A stretch of 64,000 nucleotides of DNA from Oceanobacillus_B kapialis. Lineage in GTDB: Bacteria; Bacillota; Bacilli; Bacillales; Amphibacillaceae. Made by a program: the position numbers and the translations under genes. The notes beneath the pieces were generated by a model. It was not told the origin of the DNA and searched no databases. It worked only from the letters and a program-made list of their open reading frames with translations. How positions within the stretch are numbered: position 1 is the first letter of the stretch; every line of letters starts with the position of its first letter. Below are positions 1-7,919 of the stretch, piece after piece. The stretch lies in NCBI RefSeq assembly GCF_042685265.1, contig NZ_JBHUMX010000036.1. One strand, 5' to 3'.

Positions 1-162
1 ACTAAGTAAAGTTACAACAGTTATAGATGTCGCCAAGCTAATGAATGGGATCTGCTCATTTATATAATAGGAAATGCTTTGCGCACTTATCCCTAAAATA
101 GTTGCAACAACCAATCCAATGATAATGAGAGTACTTTGGATGGTAACTTTCAAACCAATCAT
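1..162 (-). CDS. Membrane protein, N-terminal fragment (runs off the window)
   Basis: The reading frame is open from an ATG at 162 to the window edge, giving 54 residues. The sequence has two hydrophobic stretches (about residues 8-26 and 38-54) separated by a short polar loop, so the product is an integral membrane protein. An in-frame TTG at 153 has better spacing to the AAGGGA Shine-Dalgarno, so the true start may be 153. The family cannot be recognised from this fragment. Confidence 0.5.
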   Translation of the reverse strand, partial: MIGLKVTIQSTLIIIGLVVATILGISAQSISYYINEQIPFISLATSITVVTLLS

Positions 163-294
163 TCCCTTTTTATTTACTTTAAACCAGATGCATGATTAAT
201 AGTGTACAATAGCTTTAAAAGCATCATTCAGTTATAACTATATTCACATTTTTATTTTGAAAATTCAATAGTCTTTAGGTTAGGAGGAGTTTCG

Positions 295-447
295 ATTAAA
301 AAGGATAAAAATCAAAGTAAAACCTCTATAAAATTTGTAGCATACTGGTTTTCCATTCCCAGGATTCTGCGTGTAGGAGTCCTTTGGTTAATCCTGTTGA
401 TTATAGCTGTATTCGGTTGGGTGAAAATTATAAAGGATTATTTATAG
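295..447 (+). CDS. Small single-pass membrane protein with apparent ATT start
   Basis: A 50-codon frame lies five bases after a strong Shine-Dalgarno (TAGGAGGAG, 281-289). No ATG, GTG or TTG lies in frame between the preceding stop (235-237) and the coding part, so translation seems to begin at ATT (295). The product has a lysine-rich N-terminus, one hydrophobic helix (about residues 27-42) and a short basic tail, as expected for a small inner-membrane protein. It ends 18 bases before the next gene on the same strand, so the two are probably co-transcribed. No family recognised. A sequencing error turning ATG into ATT is an alternative. Confidence 0.45.
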   Translation: MKKDKNQSKTSIKFVAYWFSIPRILRVGVLWLILLIIAVFGWVKIIKDYL

Positions 448-465
448 TGTTAAGGATGTGTATAG

Positions 466-762
466 ATGAGAGAAATACTTTCAAGCTTTTTAGAAACGGA
501 AATTACCGATCAAGAATATTATGACGGTATTATTCAGTTTATATATTCTGCTAATATCAGATATGGTGAATATGAATGCAATCAATTTGTAGTTAAGAAA
601 ATGGACTTAACTAATTTTATAGTATTTGAAGAGTATGTAATTGATGAAAAAAGAGAAATTCATCAGTCATTTTCTATTTCTAAGAGTAGCCTGATTAGAG
701 CGATTAATAAGTGTGCCAAGAAGCAAGGGTTTCTTATAAGAAATTTTGAATGGGCTAATTAG
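466..762 (+). CDS. Hypothetical protein, 98 aa
   Basis: An intact ATG frame with an AAGGATG-type ribosome site about ten bases upstream, following the small membrane protein gene with an 18-base gap. The product is acidic to neutral, has no signal peptide, no membrane helix and no motif that I recognise. The last third (about 70-98) is basic with two cysteines. The function is unknown; the pairing with the upstream small membrane protein is the only context. Confidence 0.55.
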   Translation: MREILSSFLETEITDQEYYDGIIQFIYSANIRYGEYECNQFVVKKMDLTNFIVFEEYVIDEKREIHQSFSISKSSLIRAINKCAKKQGFLIRNFEWAN

Positions 763-857
763 GCTGGGGGTAAGTTAAGTTTAGCGGCCAAACAGCCCTG
801 AGTTCTTAACGAAGAAGATCCACTAGATTAAATAAGAAGTACAACCTATTTCAATAC

Positions 858-1265
858 CTAAGCTTTATAGCTACTCCGCACACACTCAGGAATTTTAGTA
901 TATACATGAGAGGGAATGCCAGAATTTTCTTTAATGCTTATTTCTTTTTCCATCCTATATACATCAAGGTATTCCCAATATGTAATGAAAAAGTCATATT
1001 GTGGTTCATGAATAAACTCCATCCAGCCCTCTGCAATCTGCTCATCATTTTCATTGAAGACATTAATTCCTGAGAAGTTCTCAACCCGCCCATCCAAATA
1101 ATTTGTTTCGTGTCCTTCTATACAACTCTCAGACCAATCAAATTTAAACCGTTTCGTTATTATTCCATACTCTTTTAAGTCATCAGATAATTGCTGCTCT
1201 ACTATTAACCTTAATTTGGGACCCATAATATCTGAGAATCCCAGTTCTGGAGAATAAAATTTCAT
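858..1265 (-). CDS. Hypothetical protein, 135 aa
   Basis: An intact frame with a GGAAG ribosome site six bases before the ATG. The protein is acidic and rich in aromatic residues (several W, F and Y), with a central segment of alternating polar and hydrophobic residues suggesting beta structure. There is no signal peptide or membrane segment. It is transcribed convergently with the preceding small gene pair. I do not recognise a family. It could be an immunity-type or phage-derived accessory protein, but nothing in the sequence proves that. Confidence 0.5.
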   Translation of the reverse strand: MKFYSPELGFSDIMGPKLRLIVEQQLSDDLKEYGIITKRFKFDWSESCIEGHETNYLDGRVENFSGINVFNENDEQIAEGWMEFIHEPQYDFFITYWEYLDVYRMEKEISIKENSGIPSHVYTKIPECVRSSYKA

Positions 1266-1410
1266 ATATACTTCCCTACATTCTATTTATATTCGATTCA
1301 ATAATATCTTATTAAGTAAAACATTTCACGTAAAGTATTAAGAATTTTCCCAAACCCTATGCCGCTTTGTGGTATACTTTTCCATAACGAAATTAGGAGG
1401 TACAAGTCCA

Positions 1411-1425
1411 ATGGTAAAAAAGTAA
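1411..1425 (+). CDS. Four-codon leader ORF (MVKK)
   Basis: ATG at 1411, ten bases after a strong AGGAGG, followed by three codons and TAA (1423-1425). It is too short to be a functional protein and would serve to load ribosomes on the leader. Its stop is one base from the ATG of the next leader ORF, so reinitiation is likely. Confidence 0.35.
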   Translation: MVKK

Positions 1426-1426
1426 A

Positions 1427-1465
1427 ATGAGAAAATCTCCTATTATTTTATTAGTTCTAGAATAA
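1427..1465 (+). CDS. Twelve-codon leader peptide
   Basis: A short ORF reading MRKSPIILLVLE, starting one base after the stop of the four-codon ORF, so it probably depends on reinitiation. It covers the first arm of the inverted repeat (1429-1438) and the segment complementary to the downstream ribosome site, as expected for a stalling leader. The hydrophobic ILLVL run is the only notable feature. Whether it is translated is unproven. Confidence 0.35.
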   Translation: MRKSPIILLVLE

Positions 1466-1520
1466 GCATGTAGATTTTCTCTTTCATAGAATCAATTTTC
1501 TAGAATCGAGGAGACACAAC

Positions 1521-2366
1521 ATGTTAAATAAAATAAGTGATTCAATTTATTATTTACCTAATCAGGATGATAAAGAACGACCAACGTTAGGTTTGATTCA
1601 TGGCGATCAATATAGTCTAATAATAGATGCTGGTAATTCCTCTCAGCATGCTAAAGATTTTTTATTAGAGATAGAGAAGTTAGAAGTACCCCCAGTCAAA
1701 TATATGGTTATTACTCATGGACATTGGGATCACTTTTTGGGTATGAATGAATTTGATGCAACTGTTATAGTTAATAGTCTAACGAACGGGATTATAGAAA
1801 AATGGAAGGGTTATTCCTTTGATGATCAATCGCTTCAAAAGTATGTAAGTACTAACCAGATGAGCGATATGTGTATGAAGACGATACAAAACGAGATACC
1901 AAATAGAGAGAACTTTAAATTAAGGTCGCCCGATCTAATCTTTGAAAATATGTTAACAATTGATTTAGGAAACAAGATATGCAAGCTCGAAAGAATAAAC
2001 AGTACTCACACAGACGACTCCACCACCGTTTCTATTCCAGAAGAAAAAGTTGTTTTTTTAGGTGATTGCGCATATGGTACAACAACAAACTCTTTGTTCC
2101 ATTACAAACAGTCCCTGTTACTGCCTATGATTAACGATATTTCGAAGTATAATGCTGAAAAGTTTATACTTGGGCATGAATCAATTTGTGATTTAAATGA
2201 AATGAATTTATATTGGGAAGAGTTAACAGCGGCAAGTAAAGCTGTAAAATCTATCTCCTTAGAAGATGCTTTAAAGTCCTTTAAGTCACAAAATAATAGG
2301 GGTCCTAATGATAATGAGATATTTTTTATAAAGGCTTTTGTTAATGACCAGATTCTAAAATCATAA
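1521..2366 (+). CDS. Metallo-beta-lactamase-fold hydrolase
   Basis: This 281-residue protein has the metal-binding signature of the MBL superfamily. HGHWDH sits at about residues 66-71, a second histidine and acidic residues lie in STHTDDS near 160, LGDCAYG follows near 180, and a third histidine is in the ILGHES segment near 220. It should be a soluble, zinc-dependent hydrolase. The substrate cannot be told; the superfamily includes lactonases, glyoxalase II, thioesterases and true beta-lactamases. There is no signal peptide, which argues against a secreted beta-lactamase. The start has a GAGGAGA ribosome site six bases upstream. A structured leader precedes it, suggesting inducible translation, and a strong terminator follows. 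Confidence 0.8.
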   Translation: MLNKISDSIYYLPNQDDKERPTLGLIHGDQYSLIIDAGNSSQHAKDFLLEIEKLEVPPVKYMVITHGHWDHFLGMNEFDATVIVNSLTNGIIEKWKGYSFDDQSLQKYVSTNQMSDMCMKTIQNEIPNRENFKLRSPDLIFENMLTIDLGNKICKLERINSTHTDDSTTVSIPEEKVVFLGDCAYGTTTNSLFHYKQSLLLPMINDISKYNAEKFILGHESICDLNEMNLYWEELTAASKAVKSISLEDALKSFKSQNNRGPNDNEIFFIKAFVNDQILKS

Positions 2367-2393
2367 TGATATACTGAATACCTTAATATACTT

Positions 2394-2426
2394 AGCCATT
2401 TCATTATAAATGAAATGGCTTTTTTA
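2394..2426 (+). terminator. Rho-independent terminator after the MBL gene
   Basis: An 11-bp perfect stem (2394-2404 with 2410-2420) with a five-base loop is followed by a run of six T. It lies 28 bases after the hydrolase stop codon. Confidence 0.85.
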
Positions 2427-2714
2427 AGTTTAACTTGATACTATTACAAATTGTCCTTTCGATGTTAGGTGGTTTCATCACTAAACGGTCTTGATAAATC
2501 CATGGTACGGCGAATTTAGAACGCCATTACTTACCAAGAACGATAAACAGGACGAGAAGCATAATATGCACTCCCATGGCACTTTTTAAAAAGGAATGAC
2601 AAAAAGATAACACATAATCAATTATGCGTTAGGTAGTTCTTTTGAGAAGTGACTAAATTTTCCGAAAATTAGATACACCCTTCATCGTATTACAAATTAA
2701 AGGGGGAACTTAAT
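2427..2714. other. Intergenic stretch with a possible gene remnant
   Basis: No intact gene is visible. A frame on the plus strand at about 2493-2591 reads a polar 30-residue peptide ending near the sequence HGTF, without a ribosome site or ATG, and may be the tail of a lost gene. The last 60 bases hold the leader of the lipoprotein gene with its AAAGGGGG ribosome site. Confidence 0.3.
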
Positions 2715-3122
2715 ATGAAAAAAGGTTTTATAATACTAATAGCAGTTCTATCCATACTCATCATCACAGCTTGTAGCCACGACGAATTGTCGGGAAAAAC
2801 GTTCGATGTTAGTGTCGTTGGATCTCCTAACGAACCTTCCAATCTTCACTCTATCATGACATTAGAATTTTCAGATGGGAATAAAGTAAAAAATAAAATG
2901 GGTTATGAAGAGGGTTCTTATGAGTTACAAGATGATAAACTTGTAATTCAGTTTGAAAATGAAAATGAGTTGTTAGAAATAGAATTTGCACTTAAAGAAA
3001 GTGACATAGAGTCTAGCCAGTATGCAGCAGAGATTATTAACTTAAAATATGAAATTGAAGATTCAAAACTTGTTGTGTTTTGCAATAGAAAAGTACATAA
3101 TAATGCAATAAAAATTACATAA
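2715..3122 (+). CDS. Small secreted lipoprotein, 135 aa
   Basis: The N-terminus is a classical lipoprotein signal: two lysines, a hydrophobic core and the lipobox ITAC with the cysteine at about residue 20. The mature part begins with a polar SHDELSGK stretch typical of small Bacillus lipoproteins of the YxeA/YehR-like size class, but I cannot assign a family. The mature region alternates acidic and hydrophobic residues, suggesting a beta-rich fold. A strong AAAGGGGG ribosome site supports the start. The IS21-family element begins one base after the stop codon, so the natural C-terminus may have been replaced by a stop near the insertion point. Confidence 0.65.
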   Translation: MKKGFIILIAVLSILIITACSHDELSGKTFDVSVVGSPNEPSNLHSIMTLEFSDGNKVKNKMGYEEGSYELQDDKLVIQFENENELLEIEFALKESDIESSQYAAEIINLKYEIEDSKLVVFCNRKVHNNAIKIT

Positions 3123-3123
3123 G

Positions 3124-3133
3124 CTTGCCAGCC
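3124..3133 (+). repeat. IS21 left terminal inverted repeat
   Basis: CTTGCCAGCC, identical to the reverse complement of 5349-5358. It lies one base after the TAA of the lipoprotein gene. Confidence 0.7.
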
Positions 3134-3144
3134 GGTACTTTCAA

Positions 3145-3622
3145 TTAATTTTGTCTTGATAATGCGTGGCTTACACGGTAGCTGTCTCCTGTAAAGGTAA
3201 GTACATGGGCGTGATGTATAACGCGATCAACTAAAGCAGCTGTAAGCCTCGAGTCCACGAATATACGATTCCACTGACTAAATTCCAAATTTGAAGTGAT
3301 GATGATGCTCTTTTGCTCATACCAATCGGTGATCAGTTGAAATAGAAGCTCCGCTCCTTCTTTGGAATGGAATGTATCCCATTTCATCTAAGATGATAAG
3401 ATCTACTTTTTTAAAACGATTCCTAAACTGGTGAAGTTTTCCTTCTCTCCACATTCTTTCTAACGTATCAACTAGATCGGATACCCGATAGAATCGCACC
3501 TCATATCCCTTCTTGCATGCCTCACGGCCTAACCCTGTCGCTAAATGAGTCTTTCCTGTACCTGGGGAACCGGAAAGAACGACATTCTCTTTCTTAGATA
3601 TAAAGTGAAGTTCTTTCAATTC
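3145..3622 (-). pseudogene. istB: IstB-like ATPase helper of IS21, frameshifted and 5' truncated by a gap
   Basis: IstB is the AAA+ ATPase that helps the IS21 transposase choose and capture target DNA. The visible part has Walker A (GSPGTGKT) and Walker B (LIILDEMGY). Directly after GYIPF the frame breaks near 3370. The rest of the protein (EGAELLF, IITSN, the arginine-rich VDRVIHHA segment, and the C-terminal RVSHALS) continues in another frame, starting with the HSKEGAE stretch. Loss of two bases before AAAGAAGG, or of one ATTCC unit in the local ATTCC repeat, would explain the break. The 5' end is lost in the N run. Confidence 0.85.
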
Positions 3623-3858
3623 NNNNNNNNNNNNNNNNNNNNNNNNNNNNNNNNNNNNNNNNNNNNNNNNNNNNNNNNNNNNNNNNNNNNNNNNNNNNNN
3701 NNNNNNNNNNNNNNNNNNNNNNNNNNNNNNNNNNNNNNNNNNNNNNNNNNNNNNNNNNNNNNNNNNNNNNNNNNNNNNNNNNNNNNNNNNNNNNNNNNNN
3801 NNNNNNNNNNNNNNNNNNNNNNNNNNNNNNNNNNNNNNNNNNNNNNNNNNNNNNNNNN
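3623..3858. other. Assembly gap (236 N)
   Basis: Unsequenced bases covering the end of istA and the start of istB. The run length may not be the true gap size. Confidence 0.95.
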
Positions 3859-5282
3859 TCCATCCTCTTGCGCACCTGGTTGTAGTAGGTCGTATTTAGA
3901 CCAATCAACGTCATAAGGGTGAGAAGTAGAATCAAAGGTTCTTTCTGATTGTTGTTGTAGAAGATCATAAAACTTGTCATTAACCTCTTCCATATCATAC
4001 TGAATTAATAAGTTGATCAACCAATGTAGACGCTCTTTCCTTAATGTAAGAGGCTCTATGCTTAGATAAGCTGCTATTCGGCCAGGCAAATATGGATTAT
4101 ATCTTGAGTAAGGAACCGATCTTGGTTTAGAAGCCCAGGCTCTCATAATGGAAAGCCAAGGGATATTTCGGTTTTTGTTCATATATGGCCGAAAGTCTGA
4201 ATGGAGAATCTCTCCGTAAGGAGATACCACTTTATATCGATCCCAATAGAGTATCAAATGAAGATAACTGAAATTATATCCTTTTGGAATATGTTCTTTC
4301 ATACTGTCTATAGTGATTTCTCCGTACTTGTTAGCTGTTACTTTCGTTTCTTTGAAAATCGGATAATCTTCATCCGGAAGGGCTAAGGCATGATTCAATT
4401 CCTCATCAAGTAGTTCTTGAATACGAACTTCCTTTGCGTAATGAATGCGTTGCCGATCCTGTGCCAGTTTTTCACTTAAAATAGTAGTTAGATCTTCATA
4501 GCTTTCTATGACTGGAGAAGGAGTTACAAAGTTATATCTTACATACCCTACTTTATTTTCAACGTGTCCTTTCTCATTGCCCTTACGTACATTACATGCT
4601 TGAATTTCAAAACGGTAGAAATTAGCGAATTGAAGAAACTCATCTGTAAAAATGGCTTCGCCATCCTTATTCCTTGCTTTTATTACGGCGGCTTTCAAGT
4701 TATCAATTCTAAGCTTTCGTGGTACGCCACCCAGTAGTTCAAAGCTTTTCTTTAACCCATATAAAAAGCATTCTTGGTTTTCCCCTGGAAGAGGGATGGT
4801 AAAAGCTGCATTACTATAAGGCAGGCTCATTATTAAACAGTGGACATCGATGAATTTTCCATCTTTCACAGCTTCTGTTATTCCAAAATCCACTTGAGCT
4901 TCNNNNNNNNNNATCTTTCACTATTCTTATCTTTAACGTCATCTGAATTTCCTTTTCCCTCTTTCCATTCAGCTATAAAGTAGGAAACGGTCCTATAGGA
5001 ACCGGTAAACCCATGCGTTTGAAGTTCTTGAAAAATGGTCTTGTTTCTCCTTCTCAGTTTTGGCTTTAGTTTTTGATCTTCAATAAGCCAGTCCGTGACC
5101 ATCTCTCCCCAATGTTCTTCATACATCATTCCTTTTCTCATTACCTGTTTTTCTTGCGGAACCTGGTCTTCGTCCGCATATTTCTTGGCGGTACGCCAAT
5201 TCACTTGAGCCCTTTGGGCAATTTTATTTATAGATATGTCTTCATGATTTCTTAAAGTTTTGATATGATTAATCTTAGTCAT
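3859..5282 (-). CDS. istA: IstA-like DDE transposase of IS21 (interrupted by a 10-N gap)
   Basis: IstA is the strand-transfer enzyme of the IS21 family. The N-terminal part (from 5282) carries a helix-turn-helix of the type INKIAQRAQVNWRTAKKY. After the N run at 4903-4912 the catalytic core begins with EAQVDFG (first Asp), then RKLRIDNLK (second Asp) and GNEKGHVENKVGYVR (Glu), in the right order and spacing for a DDE core. I chose the start at 5282 because MTKINHIK follows an AGAGG site; the open frame upstream runs into the terminal repeat. The two sides of the 10-N run are in different frames, so its length is arbitrary. The C-terminus is in the larger gap. Confidence 0.85.
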
Positions 5283-5348
5283 TGCTAGCAATCCTCTCGA
5301 CCTCCACTGTTTTGATTCGACACCAACTACAGTAGAGTTATTGTGGAT

Positions 5349-5358
5349 GGCTGGCAAG
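5349..5358 (-). repeat. IS21 right terminal inverted repeat
   Basis: GGCTGGCAAG on the plus strand, the inverted match of 3124-3133. It lies 66 bases upstream of the likely istA start codon. Confidence 0.7.
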
Positions 5359-5378
5359 GCTTTTTTTTATCTAAAAAA

Positions 5379-5423
5379 GAAGTGCAGAGTTATGTACGTT
5401 TTGGTTGCACATCTCTGTACTTC
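5379..5423. terminator. Imperfect hairpin at the IS border
   Basis: Arms 5379-5389 and 5413-5423 pair except for one G-U position and continue inward through ATGT/ACAT. An A run lies upstream, so on the minus strand it would be followed by T residues. It may insulate the IS from outside transcription. Confidence 0.4.
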
Positions 5424-5518
5424 TATTTTGCACTACACACTTGTAAGTAAATTAGGAGGATTGACCAAAAATTACAGCTTTCTCATTTTGAATTTATAGA
5501 AAAACAAGAGGGTTGAAC

Positions 5519-5533
5519 AAAAGCGGAAGCGCC
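5519..5533 (+). repeat. Truncated copy of the structured intergenic repeat at 7691
   Basis: AAAAGCGGAAGCGCC matches the first bases of the larger repeat at 7691-7837 (AAGTGGAAGCGCC) and then loses similarity. It is probably a remnant of the same element family. Confidence 0.4.
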
Positions 5534-5617
5534 TAATTCTATTAAAATAATACACCAATTTAATAAGTCGTTGAAATGATATAATAGTAATATTATTCGG
5601 GAAGGATTTGAACAAAA

Positions 5618-6058
5618 TTGAAATCTTTAAGAACTAAGGCTCAAGGGTGGGTGTATTTTCTATACGATCATTATTTTCAAGAGGATGCTAATAATGATTT
5701 AACCGACTTTATCCAATATTTTAAGATCGAGGGCTTTGCTAATGAACCAGAGGTGTATATTAAAACAACGAATGAGGGGCTGGAATTTGGGTACATAGCA
5801 ACACGATGGGATGGATATATGGTTTTATTACCTCCTGGTCAATATAAAAAGCATTTGTTACCGTGGAGTAGTATAAAATTAATGAATAAAGAGAATCAAC
5901 AAGAGAGGATTTTAGAATTACTTATGAAGACAATTAACACTAGAAAGAGACAATATCGAAAATGCCAATTTTGTGGAGAAAAATTAGCAACTGAACACCG
6001 CATAGATGATAATATATGCCATTCTTGTGCGAGTAAATATTTAGGAGTTGTATTTTAG
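5618..6058 (+). CDS. Zinc-ribbon protein of unknown function, 146 aa
   Basis: The frame starts at TTG (5618) with a GAAGGA ribosome site 12 bases upstream; no in-frame ATG gives a better fit. The C-terminus carries two knuckles, CQFCGEKL near residue 118 and CHSC near 136, forming a four-cysteine zinc ribbon. The larger N-terminal part is rich in aromatic residues and has no membrane segment or recognised domain. I do not recognise the family. It lies between the IS element and the conserved rlmCD region, so it may be accessory. A sequence-binding or metal-structured role is only a guess. Confidence 0.6.
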   Translation: MKSLRTKAQGWVYFLYDHYFQEDANNDLTDFIQYFKIEGFANEPEVYIKTTNEGLEFGYIATRWDGYMVLLPPGQYKKHLLPWSSIKLMNKENQQERILELLMKTINTRKRQYRKCQFCGEKLATEHRIDDNICHSCASKYLGVVF

Positions 6059-6141
6059 TTTTATATATTTCACACAACATTGTAATTGTATTATTGGGAA
6101 AGAAAAATTAACCAAACAAATAAAGGTGTAGAACTGGTCAT

Positions 6142-6192
6142 AAAAAAACCCCAAAATCGCTAATGGTAATTCTCACGAAATTAGGGTCTGAA
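6142..6192 (-). terminator. Probable terminator of rlmCD
   Basis: On the minus strand an imperfect stem ending in CGATTTTGGGGT is followed by seven T, about 40 bases after the rlmCD stop. Several mismatches and a G-U pair weaken it. Confidence 0.5.
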
Positions 6193-6227
6193 TAGCAAAT
6201 ATTTATTTTCATTGTCAGTTGTTTATT

Positions 6228-7613
6228 TTAGCAAGACACTTTCCTCTCCAAAACAGTCACACACTCCACATGGTTCGTCTGGGGAAACATATCGACAGGC
6301 TGGATCTCTTTTGTCTCATAACAGCCATCTTCCAAGATTCTCAAGTCCCTCGCTAACGTAGATGGGTTACAAGACACATATACAATCCGTTTTGGCTCCA
6401 TTCCGATCATAGCTTGAAGAAAATCTACTTCACAGCCTTTGCGTGGTGGGTCGACGACAATGACGTCTGGGCGCAGTCCTTGTGCTTTCCACCATGGCAT
6501 AACCTTTTCAGCTTCTCCAACAACGAATTCAGCATTGGTGATACCATTAAGCTTCGCGTTCATTTTGGCATCACTAATTGCTTCTGGTACTACCTCAACG
6601 CCGTACACTTTCTTCGCCTGCTGCGCGAGGAATAAAGAGATTGTTCCAATCCCGCAATAAGCATCTACCACTGTATCGTCCGCTCCAATTTTGGCGAATT
6701 CTATTGCTTTGTCATAAAGCACCTTTGTTTGAGGTGGGTTAACCTGGTAGAAGGATTTTGCTGAAATGGCGAATTTAATATCTCCAATTGTATCGTAAAT
6801 GTATTCTTCTCCCCAAATAACGGTTGTCTTTCTGCCAAGGATGACATTGGTGCGTTTATTGTTCACATTATGCACAATCGATTTTACGTGTGGGAACGTT
6901 TCTGTAAGCTCCCGAATTAGTTCTTCTTGATGGGGAAGCTTGTCCGTACGCGTGATAAGTACAATCATCGTTTCATTGGTTTCTCTGCCTGTGCGAACCA
7001 TAATATGACGGAGTACACCACGATCTGCTTTCTCATCGTATGCTTTAATGCCTAAACGATTTGCGATTCTCCTTACAGCATGCACAGAGCGATCATTTAA
7101 CTCGTCCTGAATGACACAGGTTTCCATTTCGGAAATAATTTCATGGCTCCGTTTACGGTAGAAGCCTGTGATCAGTTCCCCATCATGCTCGCCTACTGGC
7201 ATTTGCACCTTATTACGGTAGCGCCATGGGTCTTCCATGCCGAGTGTTGGATGAACTGGCACGTGCTCCAAGTGGGCAATCTTGCGCATGACACTCTTCA
7301 CCTGGTTTTGCTTCATTTGTAGCTGCAGGTCATAACTCATATGCTGGAGCTGGCAGCCTCCACATTGATAATAAACATTACATGGTGGCTCCACACGTTG
7401 ATCACTTGGTGTTGTGACGTCTAATAGTTTACCAAAGCCAAAGTTCTTATTCACTTTTACAACCTTCACTGTAGCTTCTTCACCAGGTAGACCATGAGGA
7501 ACAAACAAGGGATAACCGTCCACCTTGCCTACTCCGTTCCCTTCATGGGTAAGATCCTCAAAGGTAAGAGTTATTGTTTCATTTTTCTTTACAGGTGCTG
7601 CCTGTTTTGCCAT
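6228..7613 (-). CDS. rlmCD: 23S rRNA (uracil-C5)-methyltransferase
   Basis: This 461-residue enzyme transfers a methyl group from S-adenosylmethionine to uracil C5 in 23S rRNA; the B. subtilis orthologue (YefA/RlmCD) modifies U747 and U1939. An N-terminal TRAM-like RNA-binding domain (about 8-68) is followed by iron-sulphur ligands in PCNVYYQCGGCQ (near 78-90). The SAM site is DAYCGIGTISLF (near 317) and the catalytic cysteine lies in VSCNPSTLARDL near the C-terminus. DPPRKGC is also present. The ribosome site is AAAGGAAG. It ends the conserved yer block as in B. subtilis. RumA-family enzymes differ in target number, so dual specificity is by synteny. Confidence 0.93.
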   Translation of the reverse strand: MAKQAAPVKKNETITLTFEDLTHEGNGVGKVDGYPLFVPHGLPGEEATVKVVKVNKNFGFGKLLDVTTPSDQRVEPPCNVYYQCGGCQLQHMSYDLQLQMKQNQVKSVMRKIAHLEHVPVHPTLGMEDPWRYRNKVQMPVGEHDGELITGFYRKRSHEIISEMETCVIQDELNDRSVHAVRRIANRLGIKAYDEKADRGVLRHIMVRTGRETNETMIVLITRTDKLPHQEELIRELTETFPHVKSIVHNVNNKRTNVILGRKTTVIWGEEYIYDTIGDIKFAISAKSFYQVNPPQTKVLYDKAIEFAKIGADDTVVDAYCGIGTISLFLAQQAKKVYGVEVVPEAISDAKMNAKLNGITNAEFVVGEAEKVMPWWKAQGLRPDVIVVDPPRKGCEVDFLQAMIGMEPKRIVYVSCNPSTLARDLRILEDGCYETKEIQPVDMFPQTNHVECVTVLERKVSC

Positions 7614-7690
7614 TTCTATCTTCCTTTACGCTCATAGTATGTGGTTCTTATCTTATCATATCTTCTACTTGAATCACATTTTCAACTCAA

Positions 7691-7837
7691 AAGTGGAAGC
7701 GCCCGTTTAGAGACGTACGGACTGGGCTGAGCCGTAGGAGATAAAGGAAACACGGCGACCGTAGGGAGCTGATGTTGACTTATCGTACGGAGGTGAGGGA
7801 AGTCTCGCTAGTCTCTGGGCGCTGGAGCTGGACGTGG
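7691..7837 (+). repeat. Structured intergenic repeat element
   Basis: This GC-richer block starts GTGGAAGCGCCC and ends with GGGCGCTGGAGCTGGACG. Outer arms GCGCCC (7699-7704) and GGGCGC (7817-7822) pair, as do AGAGAC (7709-7714) and GTCTCT (7811-7816). Inner segments with repeated CCGTA and TACGG can form further stems. It contains no ORF. Its base composition differs from the neighbours, and a fragment occurs at 5519, so I read it as a dispersed element of the kind found between genes in Bacillaceae. Confidence 0.6.
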
Positions 7838-7881
7838 CTGTTATTGTCTAAGAAATAGAGGATGCCTCTTTTTTATCTTTT

Positions 7882-7913
7882 AAAAAGAAGATTACATTTC
7901 GCGTAATCTTCTT
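7882..7913 (-). terminator. Terminator of dagK
   Basis: An 11-bp perfect stem (7885-7895 with 7903-7913) is followed by T residues on the minus strand, seven bases after the dagK stop codon. Confidence 0.85.
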
Positions 7914-7919
7914 TCTACA

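Larger units (their letters stand above)
1393..1514 (+). promoter_or_regulatory. Candidate translation-attenuator leader of the MBL hydrolase gene
   Basis: The leader has its own strong ribosome site (TTAGGAGG, 1393-1400) driving tiny ORFs at 1411 and 1427. A perfect 10-bp inverted repeat joins 1429-1438 to 1472-1481. The overlapping segment TCTCCT (1436-1441) is complementary to the hydrolase Shine-Dalgarno AGGAGA (1509-1514). The palindrome TTCTAGAA occurs twice (1455-1462 and 1498-1505) and the two copies can pair with each other. These alternatives would let a ribosome on the leader ORF decide whether the hydrolase ribosome site is free, as in erm or cat leaders. The complementarities are visible; the mechanism is inferred. 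Confidence 0.4.
3124..5358 (-). mobile_element. IS21-family insertion sequence (damaged, with assembly gaps)
   Basis: The element has the IS21 organisation: a DDE transposase gene (istA) followed by an ATPase helper gene (istB), both on the minus strand. Perfect 10-bp terminal inverted repeats CTTGCCAGCC lie at 3124-3133 and, inverted, at 5349-5358. Two N runs interrupt it (3623-3858 and 4903-4912), which usually means the assembler could not resolve several copies in the genome. istB is frameshifted, so this copy is probably not autonomous. No clear target duplication is visible at the borders. Confidence 0.85.

Noticed and set aside
2102..2404. 100-codon minus-strand frame opposite the MBL gene
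   Set aside because: It is the antisense of a well-supported coding gene and has no ribosome site or family.
4201..4386. Small plus-strand frame inside istA
   Set aside because: Antisense shadow of the transposase gene.
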